Assembly: GCF_027988105.1 (NCBI RefSeq)
Contig: NZ_JAQJZJ010000001.1
Coordinates: forward strand, 186,001-250,000
Direction: 5' to 3'
Origin: Pseudomonas aestuarii
GTDB lineage: Bacteria > Pseudomonadota > Gammaproteobacteria > Pseudomonadales > Pseudomonadaceae
DNA: 64,000 nt
Shown piece after piece: positions 44,190 to 54,877 of this stretch (the stretch's first letter is position 1; the number at the start of each line of letters is the position of its first letter). The position numbers and the translations under genes are program-made. Under the pieces are notes generated by a model that was not told the origin of the DNA, did not search any database, and saw only the letters and a program-made list of their open reading frames with translations.

Positions 44190-44213
44190 AGCCGGGAAAA
44201 TCCCGGCTTTTTT
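44190..44213 (+). terminator. intrinsic terminator after hflC
   Basis: Stem GCCGGGA/TCCCGGC with a short A-rich loop followed by TTTTTT. It ends the hfq-hflXKC transcript; the DUF2065 start codon is only 16 nt downstream. Confidence 0.85.
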
Positions 44214-44228
44214 GCGTCTGTGGGTAAC

Positions 44229-44414
44229 ATGTGGCAGGAATTTGGCATTGCGTTTTGTCTGCTGCTGGTGCTGGAAGGCATCCTGCCTTTCCTCTGCCCG
44301 CGCCTTTGGCGTGGGGCAGTCGCACAGCTTGCAAGGCTGTCGGATCGACGACTGCGACTGATGGGGCTGGCCAGCATGTTGCTGGGTACGGCTCTCCTTT
44401 TTCTGCTTCACTGA
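44229..44414 (+). CDS. DUF2065 small membrane protein (YjeT-like)
   Basis: A 61-residue protein with two hydrophobic helices ([20 protein letters not shown] and [18 protein letters not shown]) joined by a basic loop. It belongs to DUF2065 (E. coli YjeT), found between hflC and purA in many gammaproteobacteria. Function unknown. The ATG at 44229 gives the family N-terminus MWQEFGIAF. It sits just beyond the hflC terminator and 38 nt before hisZ. Confidence 0.88.
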   Translation: MWQEFGIAFCLLLVLEGILPFLCPRLWRGAVAQLARLSDRRLRLMGLASMLLGTALLFLLH

Positions 44415-44451
44415 AGGCTTGTGCCGCCCGGTTCAAGAGGGGAATGGCGAA

Positions 44452-45639
44452 ATGGCAACGGTAGACCGCTGGTTACTGCCAGATGGCATCGAAGAAGTAC
44501 TGCCGCCGGAAGCGGCGCGCATTGAAGTCGCGCGCCGTCAGGTGCTGGACCTGTTCCAGCGCTGGGGCTATGAATTCGTGGTGACGCCGCATATCGAATA
44601 CCTGGAGTCGCTGCTTACCGGCGCCGGCCGGGATCTGGATCTGCGCACCTTCAAGGTGACTGACCCGTTGTCGGGTCGGCAGATGGGCTTTCGTGCCGAT
44701 ATCACGCCGCAAGTGGCGCGCATCGACGCGCATACCCTGCGCCGCGAAGGGCCGAGTCGGCTGTGCTATGCCGGCAGCGTGGTGCATGCTCAGCCGCGCG
44801 CGCTGACCACCTCGCGCAGCCCGATCCAGTTGGGGGCCGAGTTGTATGGCGATGCCAGTCCAGCCAGTGACGTGGAAGTTATCAGCCTGCTGGTGGATAC
44901 CCTGGAGTTGGCGCAGGTGCCCGACATTCACATGGATCTCGGTCACGTCGGTATCTACCGTGGCCTGGCCCGTGCCGCCGGCTTGTCTGGCGAAGTTGAG
45001 CAGCAATTGTTCGATGCGCTGCAGCGCAAGGCCATGGATGAGATTGTGCTGCTGACCGAGGCCTTGCCGGCTGCGTTGTGCAAGATGTTACGCGCCCTGG
45101 CCGAGCTCTGTGGTGGTCGTGAAGTGCTGGACCTGGCGCAGGCGTGTCTGGTCGAGGCGCCGGACGATGTACATGCCGCGCTGGATGACTTGTTGGCGAT
45201 TGCCGATGCGCTGAGCCTGCGTTACCCGGAGTTGCCGCTGTACTTCGATCTGAGTGAGTTGCGCGGCTACCGTTATCACACCGGCGTGGTGTTTGCGGCC
45301 TTCGTGCCGGGTGTCGGCCAGTCGATTGCCCAGGGCGGTCGCTATGACGATATCGGCGCGGATTTCGGCCGGGCGCGTCCGGCAACCGGGTTCTCCACCG
45401 ACCTGAAAACCCTGGTCAGTCTTGGGCAGATGCCGCTCGGTGAAGTGCCTGCGGGCATCTGGGCGCCGGATCATCATGATGTGTACCTGTGGCAGGCGGT
45501 GCAGCGACTGCGGGGTGATGGCGAACGTGTGGTGCAGGCTCTGCCTGAGCAGGCCTTGGCCGCGGCTCGCGAGGCGGGCTGTGATCGTCAATTATTGCTG
45601 TGTGATGGTCGTTGGCAGGTGGCGCCGTTGGCTGTCTAA
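44452..45639 (+). CDS. hisZ: ATP phosphoribosyltransferase regulatory subunit HisZ
   Basis: HisZ is a catalytically inert histidyl-tRNA synthetase paralogue that activates the short form of HisG in the first step of histidine synthesis. The 395-residue protein looks like the class II core ([39 protein letters not shown]-like [23 protein letters not shown]) but lacks the C-terminal anticodon-binding domain of HisS. It lies directly before purA, an arrangement typical of Pseudomonas. Confidence 0.93.
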   Translation: MATVDRWLLPDGIEEVLPPEAARIEVARRQVLDLFQRWGYEFVVTPHIEYLESLLTGAGRDLDLRTFKVTDPLSGRQMGFRADITPQVARIDAHTLRREGPSRLCYAGSVVHAQPRALTTSRSPIQLGAELYGDASPASDVEVISLLVDTLELAQVPDIHMDLGHVGIYRGLARAAGLSGEVEQQLFDALQRKAMDEIVLLTEALPAALCKMLRALAELCGGREVLDLAQACLVEAPDDVHAALDDLLAIADALSLRYPELPLYFDLSELRGYRYHTGVVFAAFVPGVGQSIAQGGRYDDIGADFGRARPATGFSTDLKTLVSLGQMPLGEVPAGIWAPDHHDVYLWQAVQRLRGDGERVVQALPEQALAAAREAGCDRQLLLCDGRWQVAPLAV

Positions 45640-45695
45640 GCCGGCAGGCACTCTGGCTCCATCCCCCAGCGGGTCGCCCATACGGGTCGGCCTGA

Positions 45696-47045
<1,350 letters not shown>

Positions 47046-47064
47046 TTGCCGTGAGCGGTACAGC

Positions 47065-47097
47065 AAGGGGTCGCCATGGGCGGCCCTTTGTCGTTTT
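47065..47097 (+). terminator. intrinsic terminator after purA
   Basis: AAGGGGTCGCC (47065-47075) pairs with GGCGGCCCTTT (47079-47089), two G-U wobbles, 3-nt loop, followed by GTCGTTTT. It lies 20 nt after the purA stop. Confidence 0.7.
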
Positions 47098-47173
47098 ATG
47101 GCGATGGCTTCAGCTTTGTATTTTGTGGCCGATCACTGGTAATAAGCTGTCCTGATTTGAAAGGAGTGGGATC

Positions 47174-49108
47174 TTGTCCGCCATGTTCGCATTGCTGCAC
47201 AGCCGTTTGTTGCGTCCGGTATTCATTGCCCTGGGTGTGGCCATGCTGGTGCAGGTATTCCTGGCCGTATGGCTGACCCGCACCACTGTGGATGACCTGG
47301 TTGCCGACCTGGCAACGCGCCTGCAGGCCGATAGCCAGCGCCTGGGTGGCGAGCTGGACGCTGCCGAGCGTGAGGTGGTGCAGAGTTTGGCGGCGCTGTC
47401 GGCAAATACTCGTGAGAGTCTTGGTGCGGCGTTGTCCGGGCGGCTTCAGGCTGAGCAGGAGCAGTTGCGCGCAGTGCTCGAGCAGAATCTCAAGCAGTCC
47501 GGCAGCGCCATGGCGCAGTTGCTGGCCGGCGTCGCCCCCAAGGCTATCTGGGATGACGATAGGCCGGCGCTGACGGCGTTCACGCGTATCGCTCAGCGCG
47601 ACCCGGCGGTGCTGTTCGCCGTTTATTACGATGCGCAGGGCCAGCGTCTGACCCGCAATTTCAATCGCAGCGATGCGCGGGTGCGCGCCTTGGTGGCTGC
47701 GGGGAAGGGCGATACCAAGCTGGACAAGCTGGTCGACGCGGCCTCGCGTGATCCGCAGGTGTACCTGGTCGAGGCGTCTATCAATCCCATGGGGGCGCAA
47801 CTCGGCAAGGTCCAGTTGGGGTTGTCCAGGGCTGCTGTGGAGCAGGAGTTGCAGGCGCTGGATCAGCGTTTCTCTGCGCTGGTGGACAGTGCGGGCGAGT
47901 TGGTCGATAGCAGTCTGGCCAGCGCCGCCGGCGAAAGCACTCAGGCGCTGCAGCGGCGCCTGGCTGAGGCGCAGCAGGCGGCTGAGGGCATGGCGCAGGG
48001 CAGTCTGAGCTCGGTCAGGGCGGCTGCCGAGAGCTTGCGCTGGCGCATCGCGGTCGGGCTCTTGGTGGTCGGTGTGCTGGCGCTGCTGGCGGTGGCGCTG
48101 GTCCTTGGTTGGCGGGTGTTGAGTCGCCTGCAATTGCTGATCGCGGCCTTGCAGGACTTGGCGGAGGGTGAAGGGGACCTGACCCGGCGGGTCGAGCTGG
48201 ACAGTCGTGATGAGGTGGGTGAGATGGCCGCCGCGGTCAATCGGTTTGTCGCCAGGTTGCAACCCATTGTGCGCGAGGCGGGCGAGGTGGCGGTGCTCAC
48301 CGGGCGGGAAATCGACGGCCTGGCATTGCGCAGTGCCGCGGCTGAGGCTGCCGCCGGGCGCCAGCGCGACGAGGTGGCGGGCAGCCTCAAGGCCTTGGCG
48401 CAGATGGCGGGCGAGGCGCAGGCGGAAAGCCAGGCGATGCAGGAGGCGTTGCGCCGGGTGGCGGCGATTCGTCAGTCTACCCAGGATAATGCGGCGATTG
48501 CGGCGCGGGTCGGTGGCGCGATGGAGGCCCTGGTGCTGCGAGTTGGTGAGGGGGCGGCGGTGATCGAGCGACTGGCCAGGCAGAGCGAGCAGATCGAAGT
48601 GGTGCTGACGGTGATCCATGGTATCGCCGAGCAGACCAATTTGCTGGCCTTGAATGCGGCCATCGAGGCGGCCCGCGCGGGGGAGAGTGGTCGTGGTTTC
48701 GCCGTGGTCGCCGATGAGGTGCGTGCGCTGGCGAGCAAGACCCAGCAGTCGACCGGCGATATTCAGGCGCATATCGGCGCCTTGCAAAAAGGTGCGCGTG
48801 AGGCGGTTGGCGCCATCGGGCAGGCGGGTCAGCAGGCAGATCAGGGGCTGGCTGCGCTGCTGGAAAGCGCCAAGGTGCAGCAGTCGGTCCAGGCCGCGGT
48901 GGAGGAGGTGCATGGCGCCATCAATGCGGCGACTCAGGCGGCGGCGCATCAGGCAGAAGGTGCCGATGCGGTGCGTGGGCGGGTCGAGGTGATTCATGCC
49001 GAAGCTCAACATGCGGCCGAGGCGGTGGCTGCCACGGCCGACAGTGGGCGAGTGCTGGATGGTCTGGCCAAGCAGCTGAAAGCCAGTCTGGGGCAGTTCC
49101 GCGTTTAG
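47174..49108 (+). CDS. methyl-accepting chemotaxis protein
   Basis: A 644-residue transmembrane chemoreceptor: membrane helices at about 14-36 and 291-313, a ~255-residue periplasmic sensor domain with a Gln/Ala/Glu-rich helical character, a HAMP domain (~314-366) and a cytoplasmic signalling domain with the hairpin tip [27 protein letters not shown]. The C-terminus (SLGQFRV) has no CheR-binding pentapeptide. The ligand is unknown. The TTG start at 47174 follows AAAGGAG; an ATG three codons on is an alternative. Not part of the purA unit, given the terminator between them. Confidence 0.93.
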   Translation: MSAMFALLHSRLLRPVFIALGVAMLVQVFLAVWLTRTTVDDLVADLATRLQADSQRLGGELDAAEREVVQSLAALSANTRESLGAALSGRLQAEQEQLRAVLEQNLKQSGSAMAQLLAGVAPKAIWDDDRPALTAFTRIAQRDPAVLFAVYYDAQGQRLTRNFNRSDARVRALVAAGKGDTKLDKLVDAASRDPQVYLVEASINPMGAQLGKVQLGLSRAAVEQELQALDQRFSALVDSAGELVDSSLASAAGESTQALQRRLAEAQQAAEGMAQGSLSSVRAAAESLRWRIAVGLLVVGVLALLAVALVLGWRVLSRLQLLIAALQDLAEGEGDLTRRVELDSRDEVGEMAAAVNRFVARLQPIVREAGEVAVLTGREIDGLALRSAAAEAAAGRQRDEVAGSLKALAQMAGEAQAESQAMQEALRRVAAIRQSTQDNAAIAARVGGAMEALVLRVGEGAAVIERLARQSEQIEVVLTVIHGIAEQTNLLALNAAIEAARAGESGRGFAVVADEVRALASKTQQSTGDIQAHIGALQKGAREAVGAIGQAGQQADQGLAALLESAKVQQSVQAAVEEVHGAINAATQAAAHQAEGADAVRGRVEVIHAEAQHAAEAVAATADSGRVLDGLAKQLKASLGQFRV

Positions 49109-49147
49109 ACTTTGCTCCGGTAATGCAAATTTTGCCGGATGGATCTG

Positions 49148-49180
49148 GCCATCAGGCTTCGGTCGGCAGAGCCTGATGGC
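49148..49180 (+). terminator. hairpin after the chemoreceptor gene
   Basis: GCCATCAGGCT at 49148-49158 is perfectly complementary to 49170-49180, with an 11-nt loop, 40 nt after the stop codon. Only short T runs follow. Confidence 0.55.
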
Positions 49181-49269
49181 TTGGTTTGCGGGGCTGTAGC
49201 CTGCGAATTGCCATCAGCCGGTATGGGGTTTGGGCTGCTTGACGGTCGATCGCACTAAATCGCAGGCAA

Positions 49270-49300
49270 GAAAAAACCGAGCGCTTGGCTCGGTTTTTTT
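49270..49300. terminator. bidirectional intrinsic terminator beside tRNA-Leu
   Basis: An A-rich run, the stem ACCGAG/CTCGGT and a T7 run make a classical terminator readable from both sides. On the minus strand it ends the tRNA-Leu transcript 5 nt after the CCA end; on the plus strand it catches read-through from the chemoreceptor gene. Confidence 0.88.
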
Positions 49301-49304
49301 GAAT

Positions 49305-49391
49305 TGGTGCCCAGGAGAAGACTCGAACTTCCACGACCGTAAGGTCACCAGCACCTGAAGCTGGCGTGTCTACCAATTTCACCACCTGGGC
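49305..49391 (-). tRNA. tRNA-Leu (anticodon CAG)
   Basis: The minus strand reads GCCCAGGTGGTGAAATTGG at the 5' end and closes with CTCCTGGGCACCA, giving a 7-bp acceptor stem with encoded CCA. The anticodon arm is CCAGC-TTCAGGT-GCTGG, so the anticodon is CAG, reading CUG. A long variable arm (TGACCTTACGGTCG), typical of leucine tRNAs, and a GTTCGAGTC T-loop are present. Total 87 nt. Confidence 0.95.
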
Positions 49392-49463
49392 TTGATTGCA
49401 ATGATCGCTCATTTGCTATCAACTACAACTCGGTTAACTTCGTTTCCCGTCGTTGTGGCGCGC

Positions 49464-49492
49464 ATAATACGGTTCGACTTTTTACTTGTAAA
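49464..49492 (-). promoter_or_regulatory. sigma-70 promoter of tRNA-Leu
   Basis: On the minus strand TTTACA (49492-49487) and TATTAT (49469-49464) are spaced by 17 bp, each one base off consensus. The -10 is followed by a GCGCGCC stretch, a discriminator of the kind seen at stringently controlled stable-RNA promoters. It lies about 70 nt upstream of the mature tRNA. Confidence 0.75.
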
Positions 49493-49605
49493 GCCCTGTG
49501 ATCAAATAATTTTATTCTGTGTGCTGTGCTGACCCGGATAGTGGTTTCGCGCTTCAATAGGCACATGGCAAACCGAATTTATATAGAAAAGGTGAATTCT
49601 CTCTA

Positions 49606-52152
49606 ATGGCCGACTGGCAATCCCTCGACCCTGAGGCCGCTCGTGAAGCGGAAAAATACGAAAACCCCATCCCGAGTCGCGAGCTGATTCTGCAGCATCT
49701 CGCCGAGCGTGGTTCCCCGGCGAACCGTGAGCAGTTGCTTGACGAGTTCGGCCTGACCACCGAAGAGCAGATCGAGGCGTTGCGTCGTCGGCTGCGCGCC
49801 ATGGAGCGCGACGGCCAGTTGATCTATACGCGTCGTGGCACCTATGCGCCGGTGGACAAGCTGGACCTGATCCTCGGGCGCGTCAGTGGCCACCGCGACG
49901 GTTTCGGCTTTCTGATTCCGGACGACGGCAGCGATGACCTGTTCCTCAGTCCGGCGCAGATGCGCCTGGTCTTCGACGGCGACCGTGGCTTGGCCCGGGT
50001 GACCGGCCTGGATCGGCGCGGGCGCCGCGAAGGCGGCATCGTCGAAGTGCTGACCCGTGCCCATGAAACCATCGTCGGACGCTATTACGAAGAGAGTGAC
50101 ATCGGTTTCGTGGTCGCCGACAACCCGAAGATCCAGCAGGAGGTGCTGGTCACGCCGGGGCGTAATGCCGGGGCCAAGCAGGGTCAGTTCGTCGAGGTGA
50201 AGATCACCCATTGGCCGACCCCACGCTTCCAGCCGCAGGGCGATGTGGTTGAGGTGGTTGGCAACTACATGGCGCCAGGCATGGAAATCGATGTTGCGCT
50301 GCGCAGCTATGACATTCCGCATGTCTGGCCCGAGGCCGTGGTCAAGGAAGCGCGCAAGCTCAAGCCTGAAGTCGAAGACAAGGACAAGGAAAAGCGCATC
50401 GACCTGCGTCATCTGCCCTTCGTCACCATCGACGGCGAAGATGCCCGCGATTTCGACGATGCGGTCTATTGCGAGAAGAATGGCAGCAACTGGCGGTTGT
50501 TCTCCGGTGGCTGGAAGCTGTACGTGGCGATTGCCGACGTCTCCCACTATGTGAAGGTCGATTCGGCGCTGGATGCCGAGGCGCAGGTGCGTGGCAACTC
50601 GGTGTATTTCCCCGAGCGGGTGATCCCGATGCTGCCGGAGGAGCTGTCCAACGGCCTCTGTTCGCTGAATCCGCAGGTGGATCGTTTGGCCCTGGTCTGC
50701 GAGATGAGCATCTCGAAGACCGGCAAGATGATCGATTACCAGTTCTGCGAGGCGGTGATCCATTCCCATGCGCGCCTGACCTACAACAAGGTCAGTGCCA
50801 TGCTCGAAGAGCCGAAAGGCAGCGAAGGCAAGGCGTTGCGTGGTGAGTACAAGGAAGTGCTGCCGCACCTCAAACAGCTCTATTCGCTGTATCAGGTGCT
50901 GTTGGCGGCGCGCCATGAACGTGGCGCCATCGATTTCGAGACCCAGGAAACGCGGATCGTCTTCGGTGCCGACCGCAAGATCGCCGAGATCCGCCCGACC
51001 CAGCGCAACGATGCGCACAAACTGATCGAGGAGTGCATGCTGGCTGCTAACGTGGCCACCGCGGCGTTCATGCAGAAGCATGAGATCCCGGCGCTGTATC
51101 GCGTGCACGATGGCCCGCCGCCCGAGCGCGTGGAAAAACTCAAGGCCTTCCTCACCGAGCTGGGCTTGTCCCTGCATCGTGGCAAGTCCAAGGACGGTCC
51201 GTCACCCAAGGACTACCAGGCGCTGCTGGAAAGTATTCGCGGTCGCCCGGATTACCACCTGATCCAGACCGTGATGCTGCGCTCGCTCAGTCAGGCGGTG
51301 TACAGCGCCGACAATCAGGGACACTTCGGTCTGAATTACGAAGCCTATGCCCACTTCACCTCGCCGATCCGCCGTTACCCGGATCTGCTGATCCACCGGG
51401 CGATCCGCAGCGTGATTCGCTCCAAACTCGACACCCCGCACGTCAAGCGCGCGGGCGCGGCGAGCATGCCCAAGGCGCGCATCTATCCTTATGATGAGCC
51501 GATCCTGGAGCAGCTCGGTGAGCAGTGTTCGATGTCCGAGCGGCGTGCCGACGAGGCGACCCGCGATGTGGTCAACTGGCTGAAGTGCGAGTTCATGAAA
51601 GACCGGGTCGGCGAAACCTTCCCGGGGGTGATCACCGCCGTGACAGGTTTCGGGCTGTTCGTCGAGCTGACCGATATCTACGTCGAAGGTCTGGTGCATG
51701 TCACCGCCTTGCCAGGTGATTACTACCATTTCGATCCGGTCCATCATCGTCTGGCCGGCGAGCGCAGTGGGCGTAATTTCCGCCTCGGCGACACGGTCGA
51801 GGTCAAGGTCATGCGGGTCGATCTGGACGAGCGCAAGATCGACTTCGAAATGGCCCAGAGCGTGGTGGATGCGCCTGTTGGGCGTCGCCGCGGTGGTTTC
51901 GAGTCGGCCGCGGGTAAAACCGAGCGCCGGGACGGCCGTGCTGTCGCTGCTGGCGGTTCCGATGTGGAGAAAAGCCGCGAACTGAAAAAGTCGTTGCTGG
52001 CCGAATCCAAGGGCAAGGGGCGTGGTGCCAAAGGCGAGTCCGCCAAGCCGTCCAGTGCGGACGCCAAATCCGCCAAGCACCGCAAGGGGCCGCCGAAAAG
52101 CGGAGCGCCGAGCGCCGGTGGCGGACCACGCAAGCGTAAGGCGAAGTCATGA
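49606..52152 (+). CDS. rnr: ribonuclease R
   Basis: RNase R is a processive 3'-5' exonuclease that degrades structured RNA. The 848-residue protein has, in order, an N-terminal winged helix (~20-85), two cold-shock OB domains, the RNB catalytic domain with DGEDARDFDDAVY (about residues 276-288), an S1 domain (~650-740) and a Lys/Ala/Ser-rich basic tail of about 90 residues. The stop overlaps the rlmB start (ATGA). The 214-nt gap upstream is AT-rich and divergent from tRNA-Leu; its own promoter was not pinned down. Confidence 0.97.
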   Translation: MADWQSLDPEAAREAEKYENPIPSRELILQHLAERGSPANREQLLDEFGLTTEEQIEALRRRLRAMERDGQLIYTRRGTYAPVDKLDLILGRVSGHRDGFGFLIPDDGSDDLFLSPAQMRLVFDGDRGLARVTGLDRRGRREGGIVEVLTRAHETIVGRYYEESDIGFVVADNPKIQQEVLVTPGRNAGAKQGQFVEVKITHWPTPRFQPQGDVVEVVGNYMAPGMEIDVALRSYDIPHVWPEAVVKEARKLKPEVEDKDKEKRIDLRHLPFVTIDGEDARDFDDAVYCEKNGSNWRLFSGGWKLYVAIADVSHYVKVDSALDAEAQVRGNSVYFPERVIPMLPEELSNGLCSLNPQVDRLALVCEMSISKTGKMIDYQFCEAVIHSHARLTYNKVSAMLEEPKGSEGKALRGEYKEVLPHLKQLYSLYQVLLAARHERGAIDFETQETRIVFGADRKIAEIRPTQRNDAHKLIEECMLAANVATAAFMQKHEIPALYRVHDGPPPERVEKLKAFLTELGLSLHRGKSKDGPSPKDYQALLESIRGRPDYHLIQTVMLRSLSQAVYSADNQGHFGLNYEAYAHFTSPIRRYPDLLIHRAIRSVIRSKLDTPHVKRAGAASMPKARIYPYDEPILEQLGEQCSMSERRADEATRDVVNWLKCEFMKDRVGETFPGVITAVTGFGLFVELTDIYVEGLVHVTALPGDYYHFDPVHHRLAGERSGRNFRLGDTVEVKVMRVDLDERKIDFEMAQSVVDAPVGRRRGGFESAAGKTERRDGRAVAAGGSDVEKSRELKKSLLAESKGKGRGAKGESAKPSSADAKSAKHRKGPPKSGAPSAGGGPRKRKAKS

Positions 52153-52913
52153 GTCAGCTGGAAAAAGTCTACGGCGTGCATGCCGTGGAGGCGCTGCTGC
52201 GTCATCACCCCAAGCGGGTCAAGCAGGTGTGGTTGGCGGAAGGGCGCAATGACCCGCGGGTGCAAGCCCTGCTGGCATTGGCCGCAGAGGCGCGGGTCGC
52301 CGTTGGCCAGTGCGAACGGCGCGAGATGGATGTCTGGGTTGAGGGCGTGCATCAGGGCGTGGTTGCCGATGTCAGCCCCAGTCAGGTATGGGGTGAGGCG
52401 ATGCTCGAGGAGTTGCTCGATCGCGCCATAGGCCCGCCGCTGTTGCTGGTGCTGGATGGGGTGACCGATCCACACAATCTCGGTGCTTGTCTGCGCACTG
52501 CCGATGCGGCGGGTGCGCTGGCGGTGATAGTGCCCAAGGACAAGTCCGCCACGCTCAATGCCACTGTGCGCAAAGTGGCCTGTGGCGCTGCCGAGGTGAT
52601 TCCGCTGGTGGCAGTGACCAACCTGGCGCGCAGCCTGGAAAAGCTCCAGCAGCGTGGTCTGTGGGTGGTTGGTACTGCCGGTGAGGCCGAGCAGGAGTTG
52701 TATGAGCACGACATGACGGGGCCGACAGTGCTGGTCATGGGGGCTGAGGGCAAGGGCATGCGCCGCCTGACTCGCGAGCATTGCGATTACCTGGTCAAGC
52801 TGCCGATGGCCGGCAGCGTCAGCAGCCTCAACGTCTCGGTGGCGACCGGCGTCTGTCTGTTCGAGGCGTTGCGCCAGCGCAGCAGCAAAGGTAAAGGCAA
52901 GAGCAAGCCTTGA
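52149..52913 (+). CDS. rlmB: 23S rRNA (guanosine-2'-O-)-methyltransferase RlmB
   Basis: RlmB methylates G2251 in the 23S rRNA P-loop. The 254-residue SPOUT protein has an N-terminal substrate-binding domain (EKVYGVHAVEALLRHHP) and a knotted C-terminal domain with LDGVTDPHNLGACLRTADAAG, VMGAEGKGMRRL and LPMAGSVSSLNVSVATGV. The start overlaps the rnr stop by 4 bp, the common rnr-rlmB pair. A Lys/Ser-rich end follows. Confidence 0.96.
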   Translation: MSQLEKVYGVHAVEALLRHHPKRVKQVWLAEGRNDPRVQALLALAAEARVAVGQCERREMDVWVEGVHQGVVADVSPSQVWGEAMLEELLDRAIGPPLLLVLDGVTDPHNLGACLRTADAAGALAVIVPKDKSATLNATVRKVACGAAEVIPLVAVTNLARSLEKLQQRGLWVVGTAGEAEQELYEHDMTGPTVLVMGAEGKGMRRLTREHCDYLVKLPMAGSVSSLNVSVATGVCLFEALRQRSSKGKGKSKP

Positions 52914-52994
52914 ATCGTGTAGGTGTCGGCTGGTTGGCGCTTCGCTGTTTCTACGGCTGATCGCCAGCAAACTGGCTCCAGCGGGATCGGCGGC

Positions 52995-53025
52995 ACCAGG
53001 CAGGGCATCACGAGCCCTGTCTGGT
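52995..53025 (+). terminator. hairpin after rlmB
   Basis: ACCAGGCAGGGC (52995-53006) pairs with GCCCTGTCTGGT (53014-53025) with one G-U wobble and a 7-nt loop. No long T tract follows. It sits in the 322-nt gap between rlmB and rpsF, whose other recognisable contents are a promoter and a leader hairpin. Confidence 0.55.
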
Positions 53026-53085
53026 TCCGCTCAGGCGTAATTCGCGTCAGCGCAGCCTTACTGTTCAAATAATCACCAGTCGACC

Positions 53086-53114
53086 TTGCTTGTGCCTAGG
53101 GGCTTCTCTAGAAT
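53086..53114 (+). promoter_or_regulatory. sigma-70 promoter of the rpsF operon
   Basis: TTGCTT (53086-53091), a 17-bp spacer and TAGAAT (53109-53114) make a good promoter, followed by a GC-rich discriminator (GGCGCCCC). The start would give a 5' leader of about 115 nt before rpsF. Confidence 0.7.
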
Positions 53115-53190
53115 GGCGCCCCTTGCCGCGACGGCAGGCGCTATTGCGCCCTGCTGTTTGAGCAAGACTCACAAGTGATATTCACTCCTT

Positions 53191-53214
53191 GCCTGACCGC
53201 GTTTGGCGGCAGGC
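53191..53214 (+). promoter_or_regulatory. leader hairpin before rpsF, possible S6:S18 autoregulatory site
   Basis: GCCTG-A-CCGC-GTTTG-GCGG-CAGGC folds into a hairpin with a bulged A, 21 nt before the rpsF AUG. Bacterial rpsF leaders often carry a site bound by the S6:S18 complex with a conserved CCG element. The CCG here is compatible, but the match to the consensus was not tested. Confidence 0.35.
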
Positions 53215-53235
53215 TACAACCCGTAAGGAGCATTT

Positions 53236-53667
53236 ATGCGTCATTACGAAATCATCTTTCTGGTTCACCCGGACCAGAGCGAGCAAGTCGGCGGCATGGT
53301 TGAGCGTTACACCAAGCTGATCGAAGAAGACGGCGGCAAAATCCACCGCCTGGAAGACTGGGGTCGTCGTCAGCTGGCTTACGCCATCAACAACGTCCAC
53401 AAGGCTCACTACGTGATGCTCAACGTTGAGTGCACTGGTAAAGCCCTGGCTGAGATGGAAGACAACTTCCGTTACAACGATGCCGTGATCCGTAACTTGG
53501 TCATCCGTCGCGACGAAGCAGTTGTTGAACAGTCGGAGATGCTCAAGGCCGAAGAAAACCGCAGTGAGCGTCGTGAGCGTCGTGACCGTCCTGAAAGCGC
53601 TGAGTCTGACGACTCGAATAGCGACGACAGCGACAACAACAGCGACAGCGACAACGCTGACGAGTAA
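53236..53667 (+). CDS. rpsF: 30S ribosomal protein S6
   Basis: S6 binds the central domain of 16S rRNA with S18. The 143-residue protein has the full S6 fold ([45 protein letters not shown]) and a ~40-residue C-terminal tail that is first basic ([12 protein letters not shown]) and then a strongly acidic Ser/Asp/Asn run. S6 C-termini are glutamylated by RimK in several bacteria. TAAGGAG lies 7 nt before the ATG. First gene of the operon. Confidence 0.97.
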   Translation: MRHYEIIFLVHPDQSEQVGGMVERYTKLIEEDGGKIHRLEDWGRRQLAYAINNVHKAHYVMLNVECTGKALAEMEDNFRYNDAVIRNLVIRRDEAVVEQSEMLKAEENRSERRERRDRPESAESDDSNSDDSDNNSDSDNADE

Positions 53668-53695
53668 TCCACGGACCTATTGAGGAGCCTATCAA

Positions 53696-53926
53696 ATGGC
53701 ACGTTTCTTCCGTCGTCGTAAATTCTGCCGTTTCACCGCTGAAGAGGTGAAGGAGATCGATTTCAAAGATCTCAACACCCTGAAAGCCTACATCTCGGAA
53801 ACCGGCAAGATCGTTCCTAGCCGTATCACCGGTACCAAGGCTCGTTATCAGCGTCAGCTGGCTACCGCTATCAAGCGCGCCCGCTTCCTGGCCCTGCTGC
53901 CCTACACCGACAGCCACGGCCGCTGA
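53696..53926 (+). CDS. rpsR: 30S ribosomal protein S18
   Basis: S18 pairs with S6 on the 30S platform. The 76-residue protein begins [25 protein letters not shown] and has the conserved [28 protein letters not shown]. It follows rpsF by 28 nt with GAGGAG before the start. Cys11 is the usual N-terminal cysteine of the zinc-independent form. Confidence 0.98.
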   Translation: MARFFRRRKFCRFTAEEVKEIDFKDLNTLKAYISETGKIVPSRITGTKARYQRQLATAIKRARFLALLPYTDSHGR

Positions 53927-53962
53927 GATCGGTTGCTCGACAAGAAGTAAGGGATAAAACGC

Positions 53963-54856
53963 ATGCGCGCCTTAGCTGAATTCATTATGCGCGGCCGTAT
54001 GCAGGCCATCCTCGTGGTGGTTGTTTCGGCGGCATTGCCGCTGCTGTTCTGGTTAAGTGCTGCCGCAGGTTGCCTGGTGCTCCTGCGGCGCGGTCTGAGT
54101 GATGCCCTGGGCATCCTCGCTTGGGCCCTGCTGCCGGCGATTGGCTGGTGGTATTTCGGTGAGCCGCGCACCCTGTTGGTGTTGCTCGGTGCACTGGGGC
54201 TGGCGTTGTTGTTGCGCGCCAGTCGGTCCTGGGATCGTGTGCTGCTTTGCAGCGTGGCATTGGGCCTGGTGTACGGGTTGGTTTTGGGTGCGGTGTTCCG
54301 CGAACCCATCGCGGCGATGGCAGGTGAGCTGCAAAAGCTCCTGCCGCAAATGCTCGATGGGGTTCACCAGCAGATGTCGGTGGACGAGCGAGCGCGCCTG
54401 GATAGCCTGATTGCACCGGTGCTGACCGGTTTATTGGCGGCGTTGCTGCAGATTGTCAGCCTGCTGAGCCTGATGCTTGGGCGTTATTGGCAGGCGCTGT
54501 TGTACAACCCTGGTGGTTTCGGGCGCGAGTTTCGCGCGCTGCGACTGCCGCTGGCACCGGCGATGTTGCTGCTGGTCGGCATGCTACTGGGTCCCAATCT
54601 GGGGCCGCAGATGGCCATGTTGACTCCGCTGTGCAGCGTGCCGCTGGTGTTTGCCGCCGTGGCTCTGTTGCATGGGCTGGTGGTGCAAGGGCGACTGGCC
54701 AAGTTCTGGCTGGTCGGGTTGTACATCACGCTGCTGCTGTTCATGCAGCTGACTTATCCGTTACTGGTGGTCTTGGCCATTGTCGACAGCCTGTTTGATT
54801 TTCGTGGACGCTTCGAGCGCAAGCACGGCTCGGGTCCCGCGAACGGTGAAGGTTAA
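53963..54856 (+). CDS. DUF2232 (YybS-like) membrane protein
   Basis: A 297-residue integral membrane protein with about eight hydrophobic helices and a short basic C-terminus. It fits DUF2232, whose members sit between rpsR and rplI in pseudomonads and beside ribosomal genes in other phyla. Its role is unknown. The ATG at 53963 is 36 nt after rpsR, and rplI begins 21 nt after its stop, so it should be expressed with ribosomal proteins. Confidence 0.85.
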   Translation: MRALAEFIMRGRMQAILVVVVSAALPLLFWLSAAAGCLVLLRRGLSDALGILAWALLPAIGWWYFGEPRTLLVLLGALGLALLLRASRSWDRVLLCSVALGLVYGLVLGAVFREPIAAMAGELQKLLPQMLDGVHQQMSVDERARLDSLIAPVLTGLLAALLQIVSLLSLMLGRYWQALLYNPGGFGREFRALRLPLAPAMLLLVGMLLGPNLGPQMAMLTPLCSVPLVFAAVALLHGLVVQGRLAKFWLVGLYITLLLFMQLTYPLLVVLAIVDSLFDFRGRFERKHGSGPANGEG

Positions 54857-54877
54857 AAGTTAAGAGGTTATTACCAA

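Noticed and set aside
44452..45639. Histidyl-tRNA synthetase (HisS)
   Set aside because: The protein is short, lacks the C-terminal anticodon-binding domain and lies before purA, all of which fit HisZ.
47096..49012. 638-codon open frame opposite the chemoreceptor
   Set aside because: The plus strand has helices, HAMP and the MCP signalling tip; the antisense product is a low-complexity Arg/Gln/Leu shadow.
49305..49391. tRNA gene as integration site of a genomic island
   Set aside because: No integrase, direct repeat of the tRNA 3' end or foreign gene block is seen on either side; flanking genes are core.
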